Source: Lysinibacillus sp. ZYM-1
GTDB lineage: Bacteria > Bacillota > Bacilli > Bacillales_A > Planococcaceae
Direction of reading: 5' to 3'
Length of the DNA: 64,000 nt
NCBI RefSeq assembly: GCF_001308875.1
Contig: NZ_KQ465122.1
Location: 1-64,000, forward strand
In this document: in pieces, positions 1 to 9,183 of the stretch
How positions within the stretch are numbered: position 1 is the stretch's first letter
Layout: the number at the start of each line of letters is the position of its first letter
Notes under the pieces: model-generated
Seen by the model: only the letters and a program-made list of their open reading frames with translations
The model's database searches: none
What the model was told of the DNA's origin: nothing
Program-made: the position numbers and the translations under genes

Positions 1-19
1 GCTTTCAAAAACGACTCAA

Positions 20-70
20 CCATCTGACACCGATAGAATATCGACATCAGATGGCTGCTTAGTCTTTTTT
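20..70. terminator. Hairpin and T-run at window start
   Basis: CCATCTGA (20-27) pairs with TCAGATGG (47-54), and a second small stem CGATA/TATCG (31-35/39-43) lies inside. A run of T follows at 64-70. It probably ends a gene lying before the window. Confidence 0.45.
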
Positions 71-397
71 AAACTGTCTACTTGACAGGGGTAAGTCCAC
101 ATGTTGTGTAACTCTTGTTTTTTCTTTTGTAACTGACTGTAATCCCAAAATATCATCATCATTAATTTTCCTTTGTGGTATGAATGTTTCATGCACTTAA
201 ATGCTGTGTAGATAAAATCTCTAAAAGAAGACGTAATCCAAACATCTTAGAAAATTTGGTTTTTGTGATGACGGAATTGATGGTTGTGGTGCATCTACCT
301 TCGTTACAAAAAATAGCTTTATAAAAACATATAACTTCTATGCAACTAATTACTATTTTAAATACTCTAACGGTATGTAAGGAAAGCAGAGGTGTGA
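71..397. other. Intergenic region upstream of the sigma factor gene
   Basis: AT-rich sequence with no open frame and no convincing promoter pair. The promoter of the sigma factor gene must lie in its 3' part, but I cannot place it. Confidence 0.4.
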
Positions 398-919
398 ATG
401 ATGGAATCTGAATTTCTAGTAAAAAAAGCGCAAAAAGGAGATGGAGAAGCGTTTATACAGTTAATTAGTCAATATGAATTGATTCTTTATCGTACGGCAA
501 AGATTTTAGGTCTAAAAGATGAAGATATAGCAGATTTATTGCAAGAGACGGTTTTAACTGCATTTGAAAAAATAGGTACTTTAAAAGAGGTAAAGTATTT
601 TAATACTTGGCTTTGCCGCATCTTATTGAACAATTGTTATCGCTTTATGAAGCAGCATAAGCAGGTTGTATCACTCGATTCAGAAACACTGAATGCATTG
701 CCACATCAAGATCATTTACCACTTGAGCTAGACGATGCGTTGAATAGCTTAGAAGAAAATTATCGTATTGCATTAACACTGTATTATGTAAATGGACTAA
801 CTACTAAGGAAATTAGTAAATTGCTTCATGAACCAGAAGGTACAATTAAATCGAGAATTTCGAGGGCAAAACAGCATTTGAAAAACAACTATTATGTTGA
901 GGAGGCACAATCGCTATGA
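398..919 (+). CDS. ECF-type RNA polymerase sigma factor
   Basis: A 173-residue sigma-70 family protein of extracytoplasmic-function size, predicted to direct core RNA polymerase to a small stress regulon. Region 2 is seen around residues 10-80 (DEDIADLLQETVLTAF at 41-56). Region 4, with its helix-turn-helix, lies at about 118-162 (LTTKEISKLL, then GTIKSRISRAK). There is no region 1 or 3. A GGAAAG/AGAGG stretch precedes the tandem ATGATG start, so the second ATG (401) is equally possible. The stop overlaps the next start by 4 bases (ATGA), the usual layout of a sigma factor with its membrane anti-sigma partner. The family is certain; the inducing signal is unknown. Confidence 0.93.
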   Translation: MMESEFLVKKAQKGDGEAFIQLISQYELILYRTAKILGLKDEDIADLLQETVLTAFEKIGTLKEVKYFNTWLCRILLNNCYRFMKQHKQVVSLDSETLNALPHQDHLPLELDDALNSLEENYRIALTLYYVNGLTTKEISKLLHEPEGTIKSRISRAKQHLKNNYYVEEAQSL

Positions 920-1932
920 AAAACAGTGTAAAGGAATGCTTACAGCAAATGAATAAAGAGCAAGAGTTACCACCATCAGTTCGAATAGCTTTTGATCAAT
1001 CCTACGAACAGATTCGTCAGCTATCCAAGAAAAAAACTAAAATATTATGGTTTAAACCTGTGGCAGTTGCCGTAGCGACAATTGCGCTAGCTTCGGGTTT
1101 ATTATTAACAAATGATACAGTTCTAGCAAAATTACAAACCTTCTTCGGCTTAAAGGATCCTGGGATTGAAATAGCAAATGATCATGGAGATGTGCAATAT
1201 GTGGCACAATCCCAGCAATCAGAAGATATTAACATTACTCTAGAACACTTTTTTGCAGATGCGTATCGATTAGCTATGCAGTTCAATATTGAAGCGGATC
1301 ATATGCAAATGGACGATTTACATGATATGAACATTGAATATCGACTTTATAACATAAAAGGTGAAGAAATCGATGCTTTAGTATCCGATACGAAGCCAAT
1401 TGCAGGAAGAGGGATTTTTAGTGGTGGCAATTTTAAATTGTGGAATGTAACAAAACATGCTGCAACATTAGAAATGCTAAGTGAGTCTAATAGAATCACT
1501 GCACCTTCATTAGATGGTGCAAAATTAGTTATTGAAACTATACATTTATTAAATAAGGATGGAAGTGTTATTTCAGTTGATGGCGAATGGGCATTTGATT
1601 TAACATCAACAACGATTGAAACACAAGTTTTTGTAGGAGAAAATGTAGTTCCAGGACTAGAGTTACAACAAGCTGCATTAACAAATGGTTCCATGCAAGT
1701 ATCTTATAAAGTCAATCATCAAGTTGAAAATGAAAATGATATTTTTAAGACAGCGTTAGTAAATGGAGATGGCGAATCCTTCTACGCAAATAGTGCAAAT
1801 GTTGAATACTTAGAGGAAGAACAACAAACAATCATTACTTTAGTTTTTCCTTACAGTATATGGAATGAACAGCGAGATCTTTCATTAACTGTAAAGGGCT
1901 ATGAAAAATTAAGATTAATAGAGAAACAATAA
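916..1932 (+). CDS. DUF4179-type membrane anti-sigma factor
   Basis: 338 residues. A charged cytoplasmic N-terminus (about 1-42) is followed by one hydrophobic segment (about 45-66, rich in Ala, Val and Leu) and a long extracytoplasmic part. This is the arrangement of DUF4179 proteins encoded next to ECF sigma factors in Bacillaceae. The predicted role is to hold the upstream sigma factor at the membrane until a signal arrives. The gene overlaps the sigma gene by 4 bases, so the two are probably translationally coupled. The family assignment rests on architecture and context; no catalytic motif is expected or seen. Confidence 0.82.
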   Translation: MKNSVKECLQQMNKEQELPPSVRIAFDQSYEQIRQLSKKKTKILWFKPVAVAVATIALASGLLLTNDTVLAKLQTFFGLKDPGIEIANDHGDVQYVAQSQQSEDINITLEHFFADAYRLAMQFNIEADHMQMDDLHDMNIEYRLYNIKGEEIDALVSDTKPIAGRGIFSGGNFKLWNVTKHAATLEMLSESNRITAPSLDGAKLVIETIHLLNKDGSVISVDGEWAFDLTSTTIETQVFVGENVVPGLELQQAALTNGSMQVSYKVNHQVENENDIFKTALVNGDGESFYANSANVEYLEEEQQTIITLVFPYSIWNEQRDLSLTVKGYEKLRLIEKQ

Positions 1933-2325
1933 AAAGGAAACAATTTTACTATAGTAGTCCACTGTCAATTGAAATGATAGTGGATTTACTATATTTATTT
2001 TTAAACAGAGGTTGACGAATATGTAAACTTGAAAGGAGAACTTCAACTGGGCGTGATTAAAAACAGAAAATCATCCAATTGAAAATTCTTTATTATAGTT
2101 AATCAGATCAGCAAGGATGATGAAGATTCAATAGATGAAAGAATCAAAAGGTTTGTACAAGAACTTAATAGTTTATTGTCTATTGGATGATTAAAATGTG
2201 CTAGATTGGATCTTTTATAATAATTATTTATTAAACCAAAGTTAAATGGATGGTCAAAAAAATTTCGAATTGGATGGTGATAAAAAATATAAATCCTTTA
2301 TCATTGAAAGGTGGAGGATCAAACA
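1933..2325. other. Intergenic region with a decayed reading frame
   Basis: The frame read from about 2005 to 2190 on the plus strand looks coding (charged helical residues ending ...RFVQELNSLLSIG) but has an in-frame TGA at 2080-2082 and no proper start. It is best read as a remnant of a lost small gene. I do not recognise the family. Confidence 0.3.
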
Positions 2326-2406
2326 ATGTTAGAGCCTAATTTTCAATTATTTTTTATAAAATATGGTGAAATGAAGTTCATAAATAATGTAATCTCTCCA
2401 AAATGA
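2326..2406 (+). CDS. Possible 26-residue leader or small peptide
   Basis: ATG at 2326 lies behind a strong GGTGGAGG site at ideal spacing and opens a 26-codon frame (begins MLEPNFQLFF) ending TGA at 2404-2406, 27 bases before the next gene. It may be translated as a leader of the YfmQ-like gene or be the front end of a decayed gene. Nothing about its function can be said. Confidence 0.3.
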   Translation: MLEPNFQLFFIKYGEMKFINNVISPK

Positions 2407-2433
2407 TAAATTTACTGAAAGAGTTGATAGGAT

Positions 2434-2880
2434 ATGACAATGAGTTTGATGATTACGATAGTTATTGGATCTATTATTAAATTATTAATGAGCCCGCCTA
2501 GTGCTGCTGTGGCATGGCTATTAAGTAAATTTGAACTTCATAAAGAGCTTGATTCAAAAGAAGTTACGGTAACATTTAATGGAATGAATTTAGAAGAGCA
2601 AGAAAAAATTAAATTTATTGACTATTTTAACAAAGCTTTCTTTTTGAAAAAATATTATATATTTCCTGGCAATGAAAAATTATTTTTACAGCCAGAAACT
2701 AATGTTACGCCATTTGTCATCAACGTAAGGAGTGGCAAAAAAGATGTTAATTTCTTTATTTTCAATTATGACAATCACGTTGATGTAGTCAAGAAGTGCA
2801 AAGAGAAAGTTATTTCATATAGCCTTAGTTCTGAATCTCTACAACACTTTACCATTGCAACTTCAAATGCAAACCATTGA
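2434..2880 (+). CDS. YfmQ-like small membrane-anchored protein
   Basis: 148 residues. One hydrophobic segment lies at the N-terminus (about 4-32, containing SPPSAAVAWLLSKFELH). A soluble alpha/beta part follows that reads like a compact domain (VTVTFNGMNLEEQEKIKFID). It resembles the uncharacterised YfmQ family of bacilli, recognised mainly by the N-terminal Pro-Pro/Trp-Leu segment. The ribosome site is weak (GATAGGAT), and a second in-frame ATG lies at 2440. A clear terminator follows, so it forms its own unit. Function unknown. Confidence 0.6.
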   Translation: MTMSLMITIVIGSIIKLLMSPPSAAVAWLLSKFELHKELDSKEVTVTFNGMNLEEQEKIKFIDYFNKAFFLKKYYIFPGNEKLFLQPETNVTPFVINVRSGKKDVNFFIFNYDNHVDVVKKCKEKVISYSLSSESLQHFTIATSNANH

Positions 2881-2900
2881 AATAAGGTTTTTAAAAATTA

Positions 2901-2932
2901 GGGATTCGTCATTGCGGCAGAATCCCTTTTTT
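2901..2932 (+). terminator. Rho-independent terminator
   Basis: GGGATTC (2901-2907) pairs with GAATCCC (2920-2926) and is followed directly by six T. It ends the YfmQ-like transcript. Confidence 0.8.
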
Positions 2933-2955
2933 ATTTGGAATTACACGGTTTAATA

Positions 2956-3447
2956 CTATTTTACTTGAAAATAACCCCTGCAAAAAACGGCGTTTTTCGG
3001 TTTAAGTGCAATTAAAAATGAATTAATAATATCTGAGGAGGAAATCAATGCGTTTATCCAACTTACAAATAAAATGATTGATTTGATATTACTTGGTACA
3101 TAAAACGACATAATGGCTGGGATGACTGATAATAGGATAAAGGGCAAGCTCTTAAAAAACCAAAATCCCGTTTTGGATAGGACTGCGTTTGTATTTAGCC
3201 AAAAGAATCCGCTAAAAGTTAAGCTAATATCGCCTTTTTTGTTGACAGTAACAATATGAATATATTCGTGAATGATGAAGACAGAAATACCGATTATCAT
3301 GAGAGAAAAAATATTAATATGCGTGAAACCTGTTTCAAAAAAAAAAGGTATCAGAAAAATGATGAACTGAAGTAGATAGACAAACTTCATATAATGTTTA
3401 CGATACCAATTATTCTGTATGAAAGGCGTCCAATCTGACAAATTCAT
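2956..3447 (-). CDS. DUF3267-type membrane zinc metalloprotease
   Basis: 163 residues with about four hydrophobic segments and an HEYIH sequence (HExxH zinc site) inside the second one, as in the DUF3267 group of putative intramembrane zincins. A second metal ligand is expected from the C-terminal half, where SSSDIINSFLI includes an Asp in the right region. It faces the YfmQ-like gene across a terminator. No good ribosome site precedes the ATG at 3447, so the start is uncertain. Substrate unknown. Confidence 0.7.
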   Translation of the reverse strand: MNLSDWTPFIQNNWYRKHYMKFVYLLQFIIFLIPFFFETGFTHINIFSLMIIGISVFIIHEYIHIVTVNKKGDISLTFSGFFWLNTNAVLSKTGFWFFKSLPFILLSVIPAIMSFYVPSNIKSIILFVSWINALISSSDIINSFLIALKPKNAVFCRGYFQVK

Positions 3448-4000
3448 ATCTATCTGTGGTAAGTGCCGAAACCAAAATATTATAATCGTTTCCCCCCTTT
3501 ATTTAAACTTAACACTGCACTGTAGTTTTAATGTAAAAAATTACAAATTCCCCTTATTTATTTTAACATAAAATTCCATGGAATAATTCAGGGAATTTGA
3601 TTTATCCTCCCAACAGAACCCGTTAAGAAGTTTCTTTTTTATAAATGACCCTATTATACAGAACCAAATAATCTTGTGAGTAAATACACTCAAACTAATC
3701 TAATTATTTAGCCAAAAAAGGGGAGGATAAAACTAGTATAAAGTAAACAAGTGAGACTTCTAGTTAGCGGTATGTAGAAAAATGCGAAAATCTTGTGGTA
3801 GGATAGATGGTTAATTTGAAAATTAATTAAAGTTCAGACTTTGATGTCCTTGTACAATTCGTTTAGACATGCCTATCCATTTGAGCTATCTGAAGAAATG
3901 CGCTATCTGAAATTCTTGTTCATATTCACTTATGTCTAAGAAAAGGACAAGGGAGTGAGAATAATTAGTGTAAAAAAAATACAATATTGTAATTTGATCA
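3448..4000. other. Non-coding stretch before the tetR operon
   Basis: About 550 bases of AT-rich sequence without a supported gene. At 3904-3925 there is a weak likeness (TCTGAAATTCTTGTTCAT) to the 20-bp repeat found in tandem at 35.8 kb; it has a one-base gap and may be chance. Confidence 0.35.
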
Positions 4001-4029
4001 TTGACGATAAGTAATTCAAGACATACAAT
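4001..4029 (+). promoter_or_regulatory. Sigma-A promoter of the tetR-CPBP operon
   Basis: TTGACG (4001-4006) and TACAAT (4024-4029) are separated by 17 bases, a near-consensus vegetative promoter. The -10 box lies in the left arm of the palindromic operator, so a bound repressor would block RNA polymerase directly. Confidence 0.7.
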
Positions 4030-4060
4030 AAAAATGACACTAGTGTCATTTTTATTGTAT
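4023..4060. promoter_or_regulatory. 38-bp perfect palindrome, probable TetR operator
   Basis: The left arm ATACAATAAAAATGACACT (4023-4041) is followed by its exact reverse complement (4042-4060) with no spacer, centred on CACTAGTG. It starts at the -10 box and ends one base before the ribosome site of the TetR gene. This placement is typical of an autoregulated TetR operator. Confidence 0.8.
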
Positions 4061-4072
4061 AAGGAGGTTACT

Positions 4073-4732
4073 ATGCCAAAAGTCAGTCATGATTATGTAA
4101 TAAAAAAGAAAAAAATCATTTTAGAAGCAGCTTTATCAGTGTGTAAAGTTAAGCCGCTCTATGAAATTACGATGAGAGATATTATTAAAGCATCTGGAGT
4201 AAGTCAAGGAGGCATTTATCGCTATTATTCAGATGTAGATGAAATACTTGTTGCGATTATTAATCAAGCTAATGCAAATGCCGACTATAAGGAGGATGTA
4301 GATGCCATAATTGAAAACAGTGAAATTCCTAAAGAGAAATTGGGAAAATTATTTACTTTTCTCGGTGAGTACATTAAAGAAAACCTATCAACGGTTGGCA
4401 AAATACATTTTGAACTTACAATCTTGTTTGCGAACAATCCAGAGAGACAAATGAAAATTTTACCCAACATTACTGAAAATGAAAGTGGACAATACTTGGT
4501 CGAGCGAATATTTAATACGATTCATGAAGGTATTTCATTAGGTAGCTTTCAGCCTGAAGTAGCACTAGAAGATTTATTTACTTTTATTATGACTTCCATT
4601 GATGGAATAGTAAGAGATGTTGTTTTACAAAAATGTTACGGTATGTTCCAAAATGAACAAGTACATATTGATGAGATTCGACTAATGAATACTTTATGCA
4701 AGTCTGTACAAGCATTGTTGGGTTGTAAATGA
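4073..4732 (+). CDS. TetR family transcriptional regulator
   Basis: 219 residues. An N-terminal helix-turn-helix at about 32-51 (ITMRDIIKASGVSQGGIYRY) is followed by an all-helical ligand or dimer domain. ATG 4073 is chosen because AAGGAGG (4061-4067) sits at the right distance; the longer frame from 4001 would run through the operator and has no ribosome site. The gene is 13 bases from a CPBP protease gene, so they form an operon, probably repressed by this protein through the palindrome at 4023-4060. Ligand unknown. Confidence 0.92.
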   Translation: MPKVSHDYVIKKKKIILEAALSVCKVKPLYEITMRDIIKASGVSQGGIYRYYSDVDEILVAIINQANANADYKEDVDAIIENSEIPKEKLGKLFTFLGEYIKENLSTVGKIHFELTILFANNPERQMKILPNITENESGQYLVERIFNTIHEGISLGSFQPEVALEDLFTFIMTSIDGIVRDVVLQKCYGMFQNEQVHIDEIRLMNTLCKSVQALLGCK

Positions 4733-4745
4733 GGGGGAAGCATAT

Positions 4746-5534
4746 ATGGGGAAAGAGGTAGGTAGGTTTCTATTCTATACATTTTCTTTGTCATGGATTC
4801 TTTGGGGCGGTTTAGCAATTTTAACACAATTCAATCTGCTTAAGTTTGGCACTACATTTTCAATAGTATTATTTATTCTTGGCGGTATTGCACCTGGTAT
4901 TAGTGAGATTTGGCTAAAAAAGAAGTATAGTTCTAAAGAAGAATTTAAGTTGTTTATTAATAATATTAAGAATCCTAGACATCCATTGGTATGGTATATA
5001 TTTACTATTGGACTTGCGTTTGTAGCTTGTTTTTTGCCAACTCTATGGGGGGGCGCATCTATGGAGAAACCCCTATATCTAGTATTAATTAACTTTCCTA
5101 TTATGATTATCGGTGGGGGTTTGGAAGAGATCGGCTGGCGTGGATATTTACAGCCTACGTTGCAAAAAAGGTGGTCGCCATTCACAAGTACACTCATAGT
5201 CGGAGGGATTTGGGCAATCTGGCATCTGCCGTTATGGTTTGTAGTTGGTTCAAATCAAACAAGCATGAATTTTCTGTGGTTTACTCTAATTGCTTTGGCA
5301 TTATCATTTTTAATGACAGTCATATATTTATACACGAAAAGCATTTTTCTATGTATTGTTTTCCATTCATTAATTAATTCATTTTGGGAAGTGTATATTC
5401 CAAATACAAATGTTTCATCTGGTTTATTTACACTTTTGTTTGCACTAGTTATTTTTACTGCATTAGAAATCTATCGAAAGAAGATTTCCACTAAAATCAT
5501 CAATTCTGCTAAATCAAATGAGCGTATGTTTTGA
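4746..5534 (+). CDS. CPBP family intramembrane metalloprotease (CAAX protease-like)
   Basis: 262 residues with about seven to eight membrane segments. Motif 1 is EEIGWRG (Glu127, Glu128, Arg132). His160 lies in WAIWHLPLW, and a later FHSLINSFW motif (about 207-215) completes the Abi/CPBP glutamic-type active site. Family members include bacteriocin self-immunity proteins and CAAX-type proteases. A strong GAGGGGG site precedes the ATG. Being co-transcribed with a TetR regulator suggests induction by a small molecule, perhaps a membrane-active one (inference). Confidence 0.88.
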   Translation: MGKEVGRFLFYTFSLSWILWGGLAILTQFNLLKFGTTFSIVLFILGGIAPGISEIWLKKKYSSKEEFKLFINNIKNPRHPLVWYIFTIGLAFVACFLPTLWGGASMEKPLYLVLINFPIMIIGGGLEEIGWRGYLQPTLQKRWSPFTSTLIVGGIWAIWHLPLWFVVGSNQTSMNFLWFTLIALALSFLMTVIYLYTKSIFLCIVFHSLINSFWEVYIPNTNVSSGLFTLLFALVIFTALEIYRKKISTKIINSAKSNERMF

Positions 5535-5559
5535 AACATACTCGTTAAATGATGATAAT

Positions 5560-5591
5560 AATAGCGCTCCTGAACAACAGGTGGCGCTATT
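5560..5591 (+). terminator. Hairpin after CPBP gene
   Basis: AATAGCGC (5560-5567) pairs with GCGCTATT (5584-5591), with an inner CCTG/CAGG stem. Few T residues follow, so it may be a weak terminator. Confidence 0.45.
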
Positions 5592-5700
5592 TGACGCTTA
5601 CCTTTATTCTTGCTTCGCCTTTATATTGAGCGGCTTCCTCGGATGAATCCTCATTTTTTGGTATAATAAAATACAGATTTTTAAGAACGGAGCAATTGAT

Positions 5701-7857
5701 ATGAATGGAGCGCAAAAAGCGTTTTTTGAGGAAAAGGAGCGTTCACTTGGTGTTCGTCTAAATGATGTGCAGACGCAGGCGGTGTTACAAACGAATGGGC
5801 CGCTGTTACTATTGGCATCTCCCGGTTCAGGAAAAACGACGACGATTATTATGCGTATTGGCTATATGATTGAGGCGCTTGGTGTGAATCCTTCTCGCAT
5901 AAAGGCTGTTACGTTTAGTAAGGCTTCGGCCGGCGATATGAAGACACGTTTTGCAAAGTTTTTCCCGCATTTGCCACAGGTTGATTTTTCGACGATTCAT
6001 AGTTTAGCATTTCAAGTTGTGCGGCAGACACTTGAACGTCAGAACATTTCTTATGGCATTATTGAAGAATCGGACAAGCCTGGTGTTGTTTCAAAAAAAC
6101 GAGTGCTTCGTGAGATTTTTGAACAATTAAATGGCTCAAAAATTACCGAAGATCAGTTAGACGAGCTACTGACGTACATAACGTTTATCAAAAATAAAAT
6201 GCTGCCAGAACAGGAATGGGCAATTGCCGATGTAAAGGTGCCAAGAAAAGTCGAGATTTTTCAGCGTTATGAGGAATATAAACGCACGGGAAGTGACCGT
6301 TTGTTAATTGATTTTGACGATATGCTTTTAATGGCGAATGATATTTTCACGAAAAATCGAGAGGTACTGGCGCAATACCAACGCCGCTACGATTATTATT
6401 TAACGGATGAAAGTCAGGATACGTCGCCAGTTCAACATGCGATCATCGCGAAACTCGTTGCAGTCCATCAAAATTTATGCGTAGTGGCAGATGAGGATCA
6501 GACCATTTATAGCTGGCGTGGTGCAGAGCCAGATTATTTGTTGAATTTCCAAAAGCATTATCCAGAGGCGCATGTTTTACTTATGACGCAAAACTATCGT
6601 TCATCTGCAACAATTGTAGAGCCAGCCAATATATTCATTCAGCGAAATAAAAAGCGTTATAACAAACAAATGTTTACGCAAAATCCTGCAGCAGAGCCAA
6701 TTTCGTTTAAAATCCTTGAGAATTACAATGTACAGGCCAAATATTTAGCGGACCAGTTGGTAAATCTGCCTAAGCTCGGCTCCACGGCTATTTTATATCG
6801 AAATAATACATCTGCCATTCCGCTTATGGACGCATTTGACAGAGCAGGCTTGCCTTTTTATATGAAGGATTCCACGATGCGCTTTTTCACACATTGGGTC
6901 GTGGAGGATATTATGAACTTCATGCGTCTAGCGTACAATACAAAAAATATTGCGGTATTTGAAAAAGTTTACAGAAAAATGAATGCTTATATTACACCAA
7001 CGCAATGGCAGGCCCTTCAGAATGCGCCGGAGGAAGACTGTGTATTTACACAGTTGTTACAGCATGTTAAGTTACAGGATTATCAGCCAGACTATATTAA
7101 GCGTATTCGCAAAACGTATGATAGTATTCAATTTGATAAAACGACGCCAACAGTCATGCTAGAACATATACGTTATGACTTTGGTTATGACCGAACCTTA
7201 AAGAAAATGAGTGAGAAACTCGGTTTTAATTATGAAAATTTACTAGATATTGTGAATGTACTTGGTTTAATTGCCCGTCATACGTCGACAATGACCGAAT
7301 TTGCGGGTCGATTGAAGCAACTTGAAAATTTAGCACGTTCCTCTCATATGAAAAATGAATTGAATGCCATTACACTGACAACATTGCACAGTTCCAAAGG
7401 CTTAGAATTTGACCGTGTGTATTTAATTGACTTGATTGAGGGGATTTTCCCCAGTGAGGCAGAAGAAGAAATCGAGGAAGAAACACGGCTATTTTATGTC
7501 GGTATCACACGTGCGATTCGCCATTTGGAGTTAATTTCGTATAGTAAGCGATTTAAAACAAGTGTGGTGCCATCGACTTTCATGAAGGCGTTAAAACAAA
7601 TTGTCTCTCCGCAGGAATTGCCAAAGAAAGCGCCGAAAAGTCCGCGAAAAACAATGAAGCAATACCGAAACGAGCGGACGATTACAACAGAGTCAATGTT
7701 AGTCGTTGGCTCAAAAGTAAACCATGTGATTTTTGGAGAAGGGGAAATATTAGCCGTTTCGAGTAGGACGATTGAATTGTCATTTGCTACGGGGATTAAG
7801 CAGTTTATGACGGATACATGTTTACAGCAAGGCTATTTAGAAACGGTGGAAGATTAA
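5701..7857 (+). CDS. UvrD/PcrA-type superfamily 1 DNA helicase
   Basis: 718 residues with the ordered SF1A motifs. Q-motif Gln26 and Walker A PGSGKTT (41-47) come first. Then DESQD (236-240, motif II), DEDQTIYSWRG (264-274, motif III) and QNYRSS (297-302, motif IV). Near the C-terminus are TLHSSKGLEF and RLFYVGITRA (motifs V and VI). A basic linker and a small C-terminal domain (VGSKVNHVIFGEGEIL) resemble the tail of PcrA/UvrD. It is predicted to unwind DNA 3' to 5' with ATP. It is not the main pcrA gene by context (no ligA or pcrB nearby) and is probably an accessory helicase. It stands alone with its own terminator. Confidence 0.92.
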   Translation: MNGAQKAFFEEKERSLGVRLNDVQTQAVLQTNGPLLLLASPGSGKTTTIIMRIGYMIEALGVNPSRIKAVTFSKASAGDMKTRFAKFFPHLPQVDFSTIHSLAFQVVRQTLERQNISYGIIEESDKPGVVSKKRVLREIFEQLNGSKITEDQLDELLTYITFIKNKMLPEQEWAIADVKVPRKVEIFQRYEEYKRTGSDRLLIDFDDMLLMANDIFTKNREVLAQYQRRYDYYLTDESQDTSPVQHAIIAKLVAVHQNLCVVADEDQTIYSWRGAEPDYLLNFQKHYPEAHVLLMTQNYRSSATIVEPANIFIQRNKKRYNKQMFTQNPAAEPISFKILENYNVQAKYLADQLVNLPKLGSTAILYRNNTSAIPLMDAFDRAGLPFYMKDSTMRFFTHWVVEDIMNFMRLAYNTKNIAVFEKVYRKMNAYITPTQWQALQNAPEEDCVFTQLLQHVKLQDYQPDYIKRIRKTYDSIQFDKTTPTVMLEHIRYDFGYDRTLKKMSEKLGFNYENLLDIVNVLGLIARHTSTMTEFAGRLKQLENLARSSHMKNELNAITLTTLHSSKGLEFDRVYLIDLIEGIFPSEAEEEIEEETRLFYVGITRAIRHLELISYSKRFKTSVVPSTFMKALKQIVSPQELPKKAPKSPRKTMKQYRNERTITTESMLVVGSKVNHVIFGEGEILAVSSRTIELSFATGIKQFMTDTCLQQGYLETVED

Positions 7858-7943
7858 ATGTACTGAACTCCATCTGGACTTGCAATTGTAAAAATAGATC
7901 GTATTTTGAAAAGAATAAACTTTAATATAATGTTCTATCAATC

Positions 7944-7974
7944 AAAAGCCTCCCGCGAAATGGGGGGCTTTTTT
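7944..7974 (+). terminator. Rho-independent terminator of helicase gene
   Basis: AAAAGCCTCCC (7944-7954) pairs with GGGGGGCTTTT after a 7-base loop, and the T-run continues to 7974. Confidence 0.85.
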
Positions 7975-8091
7975 GTATGAATAAGTCAATTTTTGATTCA
8001 ATTTCAACGATCATTCTACTATAGGGGATTTTAATGGGAATGAAGCGCAGAACTTAATGGTTTCCTTCAATGCGATTTAAGTCTTAATTAT

Positions 8092-9003
8092 TTAGTAAAG
8101 GACACGCCATAAATAAAATGTAGCGTACGATTCCCAATTTTTCCATGGCAACGATATTTCTAAAATCTCATCTTTGGTAGGCTTTCGGTTCATACTACGT
8201 AATATTTTTATCGAATTAATAAGGCCCACGTCATCGATTGGAAAGGCTGTCTGGAACCTGAGGCAGCGCATTAAAACATAATTGGCTGTCCAAGGACCGA
8301 TTCCCCGTATTTTTATTAAGTTTTTTTCAGCATCTTTAAAGTTCAGTTTCATTAATTTTTCTTTCGATAATTCTCCACTTGCCATTAATCTGGCAATTCC
8401 AATGATATATTCACTTTTTTTTACTGTCATTTTAATATTTGCTAGGTCGGTAGGTGTTAATTGTGCAATTCGATCGTACGATGGGAACACCCAATATTTT
8501 TTACCATTCCATTCGATAGCATCGCCAAATTCTTCTACAAATTGCTTCTTTAAGGAGTACGCAAAGGCTAAGTTAATTTGTTGCCCTAAAACTCCCCAAC
8601 ATAAAGCTTCAAATAAATCAGGTATGCCGACAACTCGCAATCCATAGAATTTTCGGGCAGGCATTTTAAGTAATGGGTCTGCTTTTGCCATTTCATAAAA
8701 TGGTGTTAAATCGTTATCAAGATCAAACCATTCATAAATATAATTGACAATCTCTTCTCGTTTACACTTTTCAATTGGCCTAGAATCATTTAGAAATTGA
8801 ACAACCATTTGTTTATTATCCCGTACACTTACTTGTATTAAGGACCGAATGTCCCCAACAGCTATAACTTTTGTAATGATATCGTTCTCAATTTCATACA
8901 TACATTCATTTTTTTCCCTTGTTAGATAACCTAGGTTTGTATTCAAGTCGAAATGTTCGGGTAATGTAATTATTATCACATCATTGATTTCATGCCATGT
9001 CAC
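8092..9003 (-). CDS. alkA: DNA-3-methyladenine glycosylase II
   Basis: 303 residues. It removes alkylated purines from DNA to start base excision repair. An N-terminal AlkA_N-like domain (about 1-110) precedes the HhH-GPD fold. The helix-hairpin-helix is IRGIGPWTA (231-239), and the catalytic Asp is expected at 257 in FPIDDVGL. GTG start with AAGGAG 8 bases upstream. It is divergent from a 2OG-Fe(II) oxygenase gene and next to adaA/adaB, forming an alkylation-repair locus. Confidence 0.9.
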   Translation of the reverse strand: MTWHEINDVIIITLPEHFDLNTNLGYLTREKNECMYEIENDIITKVIAVGDIRSLIQVSVRDNKQMVVQFLNDSRPIEKCKREEIVNYIYEWFDLDNDLTPFYEMAKADPLLKMPARKFYGLRVVGIPDLFEALCWGVLGQQINLAFAYSLKKQFVEEFGDAIEWNGKKYWVFPSYDRIAQLTPTDLANIKMTVKKSEYIIGIARLMASGELSKEKLMKLNFKDAEKNLIKIRGIGPWTANYVLMRCLRFQTAFPIDDVGLINSIKILRSMNRKPTKDEILEISLPWKNWESYATFYLWRVLY

Positions 9004-9091
9004 TTTCCATTCTCCTTTACAAACTATTTATAAGATAACTAAAACTGATTGGAGTTTTACTTTATCACAAAATAATCTTTATTAATTTTGT

Positions 9092-9109
9092 TATCTTGCT
9101 ATTACATTC
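9092..9109 (+). promoter_or_regulatory. Candidate Ada-regulon element, copy 1
   Basis: TATCTTGCTATTACATTC lies upstream of the 2OG-Fe(II) oxygenase gene and recurs with one change (17 of 18) upstream of adaA at 9913-9930. Sharing between two repair promoters suggests a common regulator, most simply methylated AdaA. This is inference from position and repetition. Confidence 0.5.
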
Positions 9110-9183
9110 TAAACATCTTATTTTTTTCTATTGATGAGGTTATAGTGTTAGTTATCAAGAATGCTAAATAGGAGTGGAGAAAA

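Noticed and set aside
3904-3925. Additional copy of the 20-bp repeat
   Set aside because: Needs a gap and several mismatches; too weak to list as a copy.
4001-4072. Upstream extension of the TetR gene
   Set aside because: It would translate the promoter and operator; AAGGAGG supports ATG 4073.
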